DNA of 64,000 nucleotides, from NCBI RefSeq assembly GCF_030867145.1, contig NC_134414.1, positions 17,006,518 to 17,070,517 on the forward strand, read 5' to 3'. Shown in pieces: positions 36,716 to 48,700 of the stretch. Made by a program: the position numbers and the translations under genes. Numbering within the stretch: position 1 is the first letter of the stretch; every line of letters begins with the position of its first letter. Below the pieces are notes generated by a model, which was not told where the DNA came from, did not search any database, and saw only the letters and a program-made list of their open reading frames with translations. The stretch comes from Opisthocomus hoazin (lineage: Eukaryota > Chordata > Aves > Opisthocomiformes > Opisthocomidae).

Positions 36716-39700
36716 AACCAAGACTGCCGATACTTACCAAAACACAAACACAAAAGCTGGCTCTGTTACTTTAATCCAATACAGCACTTTCCCATTTTGT
36801 TGTGGAATAGTGTATGTGGCATTTTTCAGCAAGTCCATGAGTGTGCTTGAATTCCAGGCTGAATGCTTGAATTATTTATTCAAAGAACAATTTCTGGACT
36901 GTTCTGTCATCTCTGAAAATCACAAAATGAGTCAGTGTCAGGGTCATGGATGTGATTCTGGAGCCACCCCCCAGTGCTGAGCTCCAGGTACCAGGCAGAT
37001 GGCACCAACACACAGAACAAAGGGACAAGAACAGAGGATGGTTTGGGAAAGCCAACTCCCATGCAGTTTTGATCACACCATAGCATACAAGGACTGTTCA
37101 ATGATGTGACAGTAGATGGAAGAAGGATTCTTATTCTCTGGGAATGAAAGCAAGGGAAAGGAATGTTAGTTATAGAAGACTCTCTGTTTTCACAAAGAAA
37201 GGAAACAATATAGAAAACAAAACCAGTGGCAAGGAGTAGACTAGAGAAGCAAATTGTGGAAAAGAAAATGAATACAAAATGCTGGAAACAAAGAATGATT
37301 TATTTTTAATTGTTTGCATGGTAAATAATTTTTGACAGACAGTTAAGACACCCAATGCCTGTAAAGCAGACAAGGGATCAGCACTGTGCCTGTGCATTGT
37401 CTGCCTTTGGAGGACTGGGAGCATATGATTCTTCATTTTTAATCACTTTACTTTCTCTGTTATTCAGCTTCCATGTTTTTATTCTATTTTTTACCCCACT
37501 CATTTATCTTTTTTTGTATCATAAATAATGCATATATGGCTTGCCATCTAGTAATTCCTTGGCATCAGATATATTCTTGCAAAAGTGTTCACTTCCACAC
37601 ACAGTTGCGCATTTTGGAGAATATGGATGTTTCCCTGTGATTGAGAAATATGGCGATACTGACAGTATATTCCCAGAACACTGTATGCACGGCAGGGTGC
37701 TTGGTTCACACTTGCCAAGGAACCAGGCTTAGCGCCAGCATACTACACACACTCCCAACATACTGAACTAGTATAAAACACCATCCCCATCCTGGAATTG
37801 GCAGCCCTGGGACAGTCTGATTCACCCAGTTACAATTCAGCTGTTTGCCCATATGCCATCCACTACGTGATAGACCTACAGTGGTAGGAATGAGCCTGAT
37901 GAGAACAGAGATGCATTTTCATCCAAATATTGTCTTTAAATATATTAATACAACAACAATGATGGTATAAGATAGTAAGTAAAGAGTTCTTACTTCTTTA
38001 TTCACAGTGTATTAGAATCAGAAAGAAAGTAGGCATAGATACATAAAAAATGAGATTTATTTTCTGATTTGTTTTATGTCTATAGTCTTTAATATTCTTT
38101 GTATATTTAAAAAAATAACAATAGATATTGTAACATGACACATTTTATTATACTGCAGTGTTTTTAGATACCAGAACAGGCTACAGCTATGTAAAACATA
38201 AAAGTAACATATTTCAGACTTTTCCATGTAAAGCCACTACCTTGCCTACTAGAAATGTATCATTAATTATAAAATTACGTAATTATCCTTCAAAAGTAGT
38301 AAAAATAATTCAGTATTCTACATTTTTTTCCTACAGGTTCCACTTGTCAGAATTTTCATTTCGTTTCATTTTAAATGTTGTATTCTTTCTTTAGAAGGCA
38401 TAGTTTTGACAGGCAGTAATTATTTTCAGCCCTGCTCTCCATAAGGTAAAGTAAGTAGCAATAGATCAGTGAAGTTTTCTTTTTTTAATCTGGTATGTTT
38501 ATTTTATTTTTAAATTAACTCCAATATGACTTTAAATACACTGTTTAAGCTTTCTTGTAGGTTCAAAATGAGGATACATAATGCCTTATGATTTAATAAT
38601 ATTTGTATATTCAGTAGTGAGTTAATGTGATTTAATTGAAAGGTACTCTAGAAATACCCACTACACCATGTGGTTTGTGTTATTAATCTGCGGGAGCAGT
38701 AATAAAATATACTATAGGTCAATGTGAATGAAAGCAACTGTAGGTATCCCCCAACATAGTTTGTCTGCAGGCCACTTACAGTAGGCATCACACAGGTAGC
38801 ATTATTACAAACCTAAGAATTATAGGCTATATCATGACTAAACCTCTCACTCCTCACAACGTCTGCCGCCCTCACAAAGGAATTAGGGAAAGGAAGCTTT
38901 GGGCAAAGTATATCCAGATTCCCCAAAAGAATAGTTTATACAGGGGAAGATTTAATCTTCCAGATCTGGTTAGTACATTATTGCTCCTCACAATGCTCTG
39001 TGCAATATACTCTCTGTGGGTCATGTATAAAGGACCATTTCTGTTGTATTTTCTCATGTTCTCAGACACTCTGTTCCACAAGGAATTGGTTTTCCTATAA
39101 ACTTTATGTCATTATGAGCCTACAGCCAAGCCTTGTGACTCAGTCGAAGCTCAGCATTCCTGTTTGAATCCCCAGGTTAGTTTTTGCTTTCCTGGTTGTA
39201 GAGTCAAGGATTTTCGAACAGTTAAATAATGCAATGACCTCTGGGAAGGGAATTAATTCCTAAGAGGAAGGGTGAGCCTAAGCTGTTCTCCCTGCCGCCA
39301 CCAGATTTTTTAACTGGCATTGACATGATTTCCATGGCATCCATTGACAGTAAGTCATAGAGATGGCACCTGAGGAGGTGAAAAAGGTAAAGAGCTAAGA
39401 GGCTGTATGTTGCATATAAAATTTAGAGATCTTTTGCCATCATTTTCCACAATTTTCCATCTGGCACCACATTCACTGTCTGTAGTTTACACCCTATTTC
39501 AGTTTACTTCCTGTTGTTTATGTACCATTCTCTCTTCCAATCCCTACATGTTTTCGTTTTTGTTCTTATTTTACCAATGATATCTGGATGCCCCCGAAAA
39601 ACGTTTTATGGCTTGCATACAAAACAGCGTCTTCTGAAAGCCGTAATATTGGCAGACACTTCTCCAACCACCGTCAACCTGTGTTACACTTAACTGTCCT

Positions 39701-40149
39701 AAATGCATGCTGGCTAGGTAAGTATCACTTTTTAAATTTAAATGTAAAGACTTGTCAGTGTCTTTCATTATCCTTCCAGGAGTACAACACTCAGGCATAC
39801 AAAGGCATATTGATATTATATACATTTCAGTAATTTCAATATCAATTCTAGTTTCCTCTTTGTGTTAGCATAGTCCCTGCCTAACATTGACTTTAATCAG
39901 TCTACTTGCTCCATCAGTACAAGGTGACCATTCATGTAATATAATGCCATGTTTAGTTTCCTTAATCACACATACCTAATTTTTCCAGCATTGATTTTTA
40001 CTCCAGATTATCCACAGAAGGGTTTATACAGCACGTTTCCTACATCTTTCTGCCCACAATGTGATAACTAAGATAATTCAACATCACTGAAATAATAATA
40101 CATGATTTACGTAACTAAAAATAAGCATTTAAGTTTCAAAGAGTCTTTT
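36716..40149. other. Unique AT-rich non-coding DNA
   Basis: No gene, RNA or repeat family recognised; open frames are short. Confidence 0.55.
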
Positions 40150-40350
40150 GGACTTGTGGTCTGAGTGCAAGGCTTGGCAGTCAGGCTTGCTAAATTTTAA
40201 ATTGTCTCACACTCAGTGTAACACCTCAGCGGAAACCTTCTAACTCTCCTGGCATTTCCCTCTGTAAACTTCTTTACTGTATCTGTCTCACAGAAGTGTC
40301 AGGAGAATTAATCCCTGTAAAATTGTAGCTGGGATATCACTAAAATAAAG
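40150..40350 (+). mobile_element. Old MIR-like tRNA-derived SINE
   Basis: The head (TTGTGGTCTGAGTGCAAGGC, then GGCAGTCAGGCTTGC) resembles the tRNA-like 5' part of MIR-type SINEs. The middle and end (CCTCTGTAAACTTC, CTGTCTCACAGAAGTGTCAG, GAGAATTAATCCCTGTAAA) follow the core order CATCTGTAAAATGGGG, CCTACCTCACAGGGTTGTTG, GAGGATTAAATG. The parts come in the right order over about 200 bases. Confidence 0.6.
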
Positions 40351-41519
40351 CGAAAGACTGGGATTTCCAGGGGTTTTCATGTTATTGCACTGGACTCTGG
40401 ATGGACAGGACTTTGGGTTACAGAGTCTCTCGGTGTATGTAAGAGAGTACAACCAAAGCACCTTTGGAGCATCTGCAGCTGCCTAAGTCCCTCACTCCTT
40501 CCCCTGTACAGAAGGGGGAGAGAGGGGCTATAAAATACATTTCATTTAGTGTTGGCTTCACTTGATCTTCTGGGAAACGGAAAAGTTTCTTCCCCCACTG
40601 ATCTATTCTTGCTGGAGATTCTAGCACCCAGCCAAGATACCAAACATGGCAAAATACATGTGCGCAATAATTCAAGTGGTGCCAAAATTAAATTTCTGAG
40701 CAAAAAGATGAGAACATTACACAAATATACATACTTACATAGTTATCATTTAATAACACAACCTATCCTTCAAAAGCACCTGAGAAGCAATAACTTGGCA
40801 GCAACAAACTTCCACATACCTTACTTTACTTTCTGTGATGCAAAGCACAAAGTCAGGTCATGACTGCTGCCCAAAAATGACCAACTCGACTGACAGTCCT
40901 ACACAATTTGAAAAAATAAACCACTGAGTCCCTATCAAGTCCCCAGTCACTAAATCTATTTAGTGTTTCTAAACTCGTGTTACATTGATTTAATGATGCT
41001 ACTAGTAATATCTGCAAAGAATGTATGAATATAAGCAATTACCATTTTGGATATTATTTCTCAGTAGAAAAACCACCTAATTCCACTAATTGACTCTACT
41101 TCTGTTTCTGTTAACTGTACACTGTATACATGTTAATAATGCTATTATCAGCAGCAATGAATTTTAATTAACATTCATGTGTAGAAATATAATTTTAAAC
41201 AAACATATTCTGATCAGTTTATTAAATTACTTGCATAGTTATTTCCAGAGCTAAAGCATTATTCCTAGGTATCAATTCACAAAGAAATCTGCAACTCACC
41301 GTGGAAGAAAGTTAAAAAAAGCAAAACCATATATGAAACAGATATCTAGAGAGCCCGTCCCTAACCAATACCCAAAATCAGACGATTACATTAAACACTC
41401 CTATGAATACATAATAGTAATTATTACTACATATTCTTCCAGTTCAGAAAATATACTCTATATTATGATGAAGTTAGAAAAAGTAAGTACGAAGAACTAA
41501 AAAACTAAATCACTGGTCC
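40351..41519. other. Unique AT-rich non-coding DNA
   Basis: No gene or repeat family recognised. Confidence 0.5.
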
Positions 41520-41615
41520 AGGGCCGTCTAAGGTGTTTATATCAGGGCAAGAAATTGAATCCAGGTCTCATGAAAACTGGTTCAATGCTTTAACTACAAG
41601 ACATTAGAGATATGA
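41520..41615 (-). mobile_element. tRNA-like SINE head (MIR-like), antisense
   Basis: AAATTGAATCCAGGTCTCAT followed by AACTGGTTCAATGCTTTAAC and TACAAGACA is the antisense of the tRNA-derived head of old amniote SINEs (TCTAGTGGTTAAAGCA..., AGACCTGGGTTCAATTCC). A B-box-like GATTCAATT is visible on the minus strand. Decayed, with only the head recognisable. Confidence 0.55.
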
Positions 41616-44600
41616 CTGATCAGTCATTGAGATTTTATAGAGACCTGAAATGTGCAGCAGTTTCACACTGTAATTTCAGCTTCCTCCCTGCATAAAACTA
41701 CAGAAATTGGAGGAGGTTGTTCGTGGAATTGGAGAATTAAAGCTATCCTGGAAACGTGCAGTTCTTCTTACTTGTTTCAATCTTCTTAAGACGATGTTGT
41801 CATGACCAATACTGATATAAGGATACCAATACACAATGAAGTACTCCTTTTGCCATACAGCAAGTATAAATGTTTGACAATATACCTGAATTTTGCCAAC
41901 TGATTTGTAAGAAGATTAGAGGGCTTGTTTGAAAGCTAGTAAAGTGAATGTGAGTCATCTCTGACTGTGAGGAAATTCTGGTAAGGTCCTTAACAGGTGC
42001 ATCAGCAATGGCTGTGTACTCGGCTGATTTCTACAATGCCTTACATGATTTCAGAAATACTAATATTCTTCTTTTCAGAACTATTAATACTCTTCTCTGC
42101 AGGTTCTGGAGGAAATAATCCATAAAAGTTTTAGGTACTTTACAAAACCCAGTGCAAATGCCTAAAATCAACCCTCTCTCCATTTCAGTCACTAGTGATG
42201 TTATATACATCCCAGACTGCATTTATTATGATTGGTTTCATAATAGAATCAAACTAGATTCAGCACTGCTATTTAAAAAAGAACTAAAAGGTGTGATTAA
42301 TTCCTCACTGTCTACCACAGGTTTGGTTTATTGGCACCTTAGTAATCCTGATCAATGTCATTTAACTGCTGGCATGCACACAGCAAACACAATTAGCAAT
42401 CCTATATACTTCACTAGTCCTGTTACACATATGCAGATATAAATGGACAATATGGACCCACTGTTGGAACAACAAACGTTTGGTCACATTGACACTCCCA
42501 GAAAGTTGTTATGAACGGACATATGGAGAAAACATGGCTCTTCTCAAGACACAGGAGATGACACAAGATGGCATGCTGTTCTTAAGTACATTTAACAGCC
42601 AAGACACACACCCTGAAGTCACTGTCAGCGTTGCAGAGTCATTCTAAGTGGGCAACAGCAGCTCTCACATCATCAAGGAAAATGTCAGTAATCCCTGGAG
42701 ACCATCGCTGTTGTAACTGGCACTAGTGGAGGAGGAGGATGCGTCAGGTAGAAAGGTATTCCCACACCATCCTGAGACAGCAATAGTGGCAGTTAATACT
42801 CCTTCAGGCTTTCAAAACTTCTATGGAAATCCCTCATGGGGACATAAATATGAAGCAACAAGATGGTATTTTTTTAGAGCTGCTTCTCATAGTATCCTGA
42901 CATTTAAAGTGCACGTTAAAATCTATCAAGCACAGTGAAAACATAATTATGCCATTTATGTAACATGTTATGTACCTTGTATGAGCAGGGTTAGTCTCTC
43001 AGTGTTTCGAATCTGTTATGGAGACAATAGACCAGAATGCTTTGAAAAATGCTATTTCTGAGTTCAATTAGCATGTATACTCTCCCTAAGAAAATAAAAC
43101 CTTTTGAGGGGCAGAAAACATTGTTACTGCACATGCAGAGTATGCAATTTAGTTCTTAACAAATTGCTTCTGCTTTTAAATTATGGTATTACTATGCTAA
43201 AAAAAATCTTACATGTTATCATCACTCTCTATATTTCACTAAATGGTACTTGGCTACACATCTGCCAAAATGTCTTTCACACATAAACAGTTTTGCTTTA
43301 AGTTTGTTCAATTAAAATCAGAAATGTATTTGTCAAAACCTTAATCCTATGCTAATACAAATTCTACACAACAGATTTTAGTTAATTTTATAACGCTATT
43401 TCCAGTCTTTCCTATGGTAAAGATGCTTTACAGTAATTGACTGATGTTTCACAACAACTGAAATCCTACTAAATACTTAATGTATCCTTTGCCTGATTGT
43501 TCAGAAGTACTTCAGAACAAAGTATCTTTTTTTTTTTTTTTTTATTAAATCTTCTGAGGTGGAACCTTAGGATAGAGCTCTGAGGTGGATCTGTCTCCAC
43601 CATTCCTCACAGCAAGAGACACCCTCAAAAAACACCAACGCACTCTGAAGCTCAGAAGCTGTTTTTTACTGAAACATAAACTAGGAAATAGTCTTTTTAA
43701 AATAATGAAAACTGAGAACAAGATTCAAAAAAAAAAAAAACAACTCACAAAAAAACCATGACATGACAAACCCCCCCTCCCCATTTCCTGTTCTGTCCTT
43801 GCAGATTGCTGCCCTTCCAACAACAAATCCCACGCTGGCTATAAACGCGGGTTTCTCTGTCCCTGAGGCCCCGTTGTGGGCTTGCTCTCAGACGCCTCTA
43901 CCACACTGCAGTTTCCACGCTAGCTGTCTCTGTCCATTCCTCCCCATTCGATTTGGAGAGACGAATGACATTTTCCACAATTTTCTCTCCCCCAGCAGTC
44001 TGAAAACTCCTGGAAATGTGCAATTCTCCTCTTCAGAGGATGTTGCCTAACTCGGCCTCTAGCCACCAGGGACAAGCAGCAAAGCAGCTATCTGCCCAGC
44101 TGGGTGGCCATTCCTGGTCAGAGGAACATACACAGCTATGCATTAAAAAATTAAACCATTATGTCGCCTGTCACATCTTTTACAAAGCTGACTAACATAA
44201 AACAACTTCTCAAAAGCCCCTACATCCTTTATGTTAACACTTCGAAAGAAAAACAGACAGATGCTTAATATTCACTTCCACTGCTAATAACATAGCTGAT
44301 AATTTAATACAAAAAGATTTTATTATAGATGGAGCTGGTAGTGTCTTTGGAGTTATTTTTGCTTGATACTTCTCACTAGAAGATTCTGATTGAAGCTGCT
44401 TTTAACTTTGCCAAAATTTTGCATTTGGATTGAAATTTTCTCCACTGGGTGTCTGTCAGGCAGATGATTTACTTTAATTTTTTTACAAATGTTTCAGCAA
44501 AAATTCGTCAGCCATTTCTGAACAAAAGCTAACAGAAAAATACTCTTTCACTGATGTTCAAGTATAACAACTTCAGCAGTTACTTTAAGAATGCTTTACA

Positions 44601-45113
44601 AGAGCTTGACCTTTTAGCAGAATTTATTTTTAAGCCAGAGGTGTGCCTGATACCATCCCAGTGATAAAACTGCATTTTTCCAAGCTGGAAAACCCTGAAA
44701 AATATCCCTCCACAGGAGCTTGGAAAGTCTGAAAGTTTTGACAGATACGTTCTTCACAGTTTCCGTCTTCCATCCCAGAGCTTTGTCTTGTCTGAGCAAG
44801 TTTCACACCTGGAGACTGACCAAGTATGGTCCAGGCCATCATTACAAAGATCAAGGAAGACTTTTACTGAATTTCAGAGCCAGTTAATGTGGGCCATGGG
44901 ATGTGAACCTGTGAACTAGTACATTATTTTTCTAGAGCTTTAAGGTATTTCGTTGTTGGTGCTCAAGTGACATGGAAGTGTGGGAAATATTAAAAACGCA
45001 TCACAACATCTGAGGCAAGAACAGAAAACAGATGGCAAGAGACAACTATAGAGGGAAGGAGCAGATTGGGACAATGAACCTGAGAGAAGGCATGCAAGCA
45101 GGTTTAAGATGGA
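41616..45113. other. Unassigned non-coding DNA
   Basis: No gene recognised. A 17-base T run at 43527-43543 precedes a more GC-rich, CpG-bearing stretch (43760-44110). That arrangement could be an unrecognised retroposed or LTR-like sequence in minus orientation, but I cannot match it to a family. 42440-42940 is also more mixed in composition, with a 70-codon open frame I do not recognise. Confidence 0.45.
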
Positions 45114-45751
45114 TGTCGTAATTTAACCCGGCAGCCAATAACTACTCACTAGACAGCTGCTCGCTTACCCGCTCCCCTTCTTTCGCAGTGGGATGGGGAA
45201 GAGAAATGGACAAAAGGGGAAACTTGTGGTTGAGATAAAGTCAGTTTAATAAGAAAACAAAGGATATATTACTACTGCTAACAACAATGATAATAATTCT
45301 AATAATGAATTTGCAACAAATTATATACAATACAATTTTCTCACCACCCAATGACCGATTTACAGCCAGTCCCCAAGCAGAGATCACAGGTCCCCCAGAA
45401 TTTCACAGAGTTCATGAAATTCCCAAAAAAGGTCAAACTGCCGGAAAAGTTCAAACTCCTGGACAAGAGAGCATCTGAACTCAGAATGAGGAAAGAAAAG
45501 ATGATTAAAACTGGATATCTACCCCCCAGCCAAACCCCATTCATAACCTGAGCATGACATCCATGGTATGGAATATTTCCTTTGGTCAGCTTGGGTTAGC
45601 TGCCTGGCTGTGCTCCCCCCCCAGCTCTTGTACACCTGCTCATTAGCCAAACATGGCAGACTGGAAAAAGTCCTTGACTTCTTAGCAACAACTAAAAACA
45701 TCAGTGTTATCAACATTCTTCTCCTACTACTTGGGACCTGAAACCAGGACA
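45114..45751 (-). mobile_element. Solo LTR, bird ERVL-like class
   Basis: On the minus strand the element runs TGTCCTGGTTTCAGG ... CGACA, 638 bp, with the TG...CA ends of an LTR. Internal blocks match a very common avian LTR: AATGTTGATAACACTGATGT near the 5' end, then ACCAAAGGAAATATTCCATA and TGGATGTCATGCTCAGG, then on the plus strand GTTGAGATAAAGTCAGTTTA and ATTTAACCCGGCAGCCAATA near the 3' end. No gag-pol-env sequence adjoins it, so it is a solo LTR left by recombination. The flanks (ATGGA left, GTGGG right) do not form an exact target duplication, which suggests age or rearrangement. Confidence 0.85.
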
Positions 45752-48700
45752 GTGGGGAAGAGACTGTAATTAATAAGCAAGGAAACAGACTCTGGAAAGA
45801 GGAACGTAAGGAACACAGGTATTCAAGCTGTGAAAGCTACCCAAGTCGCAAATTGTGACCAAAAGACGAGTGTGGAAGAACAGAAATGAGGAAACAGGGG
45901 AGGAATGGTATTAACGGAAAAGTAGGACTTGTACTGGAAACCTGGAAAAATTACAGAGGTGACCGAAATGTGTAAGGATATAACTTGACCTAGGACATTG
46001 CTAGTCAAAACTCAGAGAGGCAGACAGAAGTGATTAAGTTCACACCCCAAACCAGGGCCTGGAGAAGAACCCGCCATTGAGACACTGCTGTGTAAACTTG
46101 ATGGAATCATGCCTTGCTGGGGTATGATTTTATGCCTCTTGTTATCTGTTACTGCTTTTATGTTATCCTGAGTTTGTGAAGCAGATTTAAAAATCTAATA
46201 CATTTGCTTGAATGTCTTTATGATTCTGTATGATGGGATTTCTGAGGGTTTTCAGGGAGAGAGGTTCTATCTGAATCTGGAATTTACACTTTGAAATATG
46301 GGTTAAAATGACAGAGTTGCAATATCAAAACATTAAAAAGTAACTGTCAGCATGAAAGTTTCTTACATAACTTCAGTCCCTCCCATTTTTGCGCCAAAGT
46401 TGAATTTTTTTTTGTTTGGACACTTGAGAAATTCATGTTTGAGCATGTAAGAATTGGAAAGAAGTCACCAGAAATTTCTGTTTCTGACTTTCTGGCAAAC
46501 ACACTTGTGTTTAGGAAATTGTCTTGCAGCACATAACCCTTGAAGTTCCCTTGAAATAGATCAATTCACTTTAGTAGCATGTGTAAGCATATTGTGGTAG
46601 CTGTGATCACAATACTAGTAAGACATCATCCACTTTAAAACCCAATAGTTTTGCTTGTTGCAGATGGTATCAAGACATTAACAAAGTAGTGTATGTTCCT
46701 TAGTATTGGTTATTGGTGCAGCTGTTAAGTTAATGAAGTCAGTATATATTCAGTTTTAATTGTAGACACATTTTACTTGAGCTCTCAGAACAGCTGTGAA
46801 ATAAGTGCTATAATTAATATTCTGTGGGTTACACTGAAATCTATGTATGTATTTTATAAATGATTTGTTATAACTTCAGTTCAATTCATTTAGATTTTGG
46901 TTCTTAAGATGAAAGATCATGAGATAATTGTACTTTCTTCAGAAAACATTTAAAGGCTTCAAAGTCACATTCATTTGTGCTTTCACCTGCCATGTCACCA
47001 TCAATAAAATTTATTATTAGATTAAATCAATTTAATTTATTAAATTAATGCTATCTTTACATACCTAGATTTATCAGGTACTCAGCATGCTAATACTGGA
47101 GTCAAGCAGGCTGTTCTAGTTGTACTTGAAGAAATAACCTAATTTTAGCTTTCTTTTGTATTATTTTCATGTACGGTGTTCCAAATTTGCCATTCCTAGG
47201 AAACTGTCACATAAAGGATAAAACATTCAAGGGAAAGTCAAATGTTGAATCTGATCCCCTTGGGCAGGCAGGTAGGTAAACTAGGGAATGTTGATTTGTG
47301 CTATTTTAATTGCAGCTACTACAAACTCCCTTAGTTTCAGACATCCTCAGTCAAATGCTCTCTTCTATGGGGTAACATGATGGTAGGGAACTCAACAAGG
47401 AGAATTATTAACTCTTCTGGGAGACTCAGATTAAGAGAATAATCTGAGATTTCCTCAAACTCAAGGAAGTGATTTATAGATACAGACTTCCTTCCTCCCT
47501 CCTTGCTCCCTTTTTCTGTTTTCATAATGACATTTGGAAAAGGACTTGTTTGGTTTACTTGCTTTTTTGTTTTCATATGAGAGTTCACAAATTCAACTAC
47601 ACACAGTTCACCAAATAAAGACTCTCTAACAGTGTCACTTAGATTTCTCTGGTATAACTTTATCCAGCTTTACTAATGCATTACATTACTTATTGCATTG
47701 TCTTGTACGTTGTGTCATACTATAGAATTCCCCCCTTTCTTTGTGTGACCCTGAAATGCTCAAGTGACTACTCCAGAAGGCAAAGGGGTCTGAAAACTAC
47801 AGGAACTTTGTCTTCCTACTACTTCCTTCACAGATTCACAAATTTTCTGGAACAAAAGATAATGGCATACACTGTGGGTTACATAAATTGCTTACGTCAT
47901 AAGTTCCAGATTTTTGTTGTTTCCCTCAACAGGAAAATCACCTAGGACTGAAGGCTCATTATTTAACAGTAATGAAAAGCTTTATTCACTGCTAGTGTAG
48001 CTACAGGTGTACTATACTCCTAAAGCAGGTTTTCAGTGACAAGGATGCTTCCCACATCAACCCTCCTCTTTTAGTGTATTTCTGTTGAATTCAGGGTGGG
48101 CAGGGGGAGGGAGGTGAGGAAAAAAACATTTTTTTACTGCACATTAAGAGCCATGGGAATTCTGTTTCTCATTTGCTTCATTAACAGGAAGACATGGCAA
48201 AATTATTTTCTTTTGCAGCATCCTCCATCTTTTAGAGGCACAACAGCATGTTCAAATATTTTACAAAGCAGACTCTAATGCCCTGGTCTATAAGAGCAGA
48301 ATTTCGTGTCCAACTGTTAGACAATTAAACAAATAAGTTGTTTTGTTTTTTTTTTTTCTTCAGTACCAACAAAAATCAAAGGAATCTGGAACTTTTAAAC
48401 ATGTTTGAAAAAATCAGGCCACTTATATTCAGGTATTGAAGTACGAGTTAAGAACCTAAATTTAGTATCAACCTGTCCGCATTCAAAAGTCATAGACTCT
48501 GACCATTCTGTAACTGAATGGAGGGCAGTCTTTTCATCCTTCGTGGTCTTGGCTCTTTTGAGATGTGGGTTAGCAAGACACTGGGATTTATCTTTGTTAC
48601 TATACAGTTTTCTTTGCTGCTGGAACATTCAGCCATAATTATAGGTTGTTCTTTTAAAATGTCGTAGTGCTCAGAGAACCTCTCATTTCACTTTTTGCTT

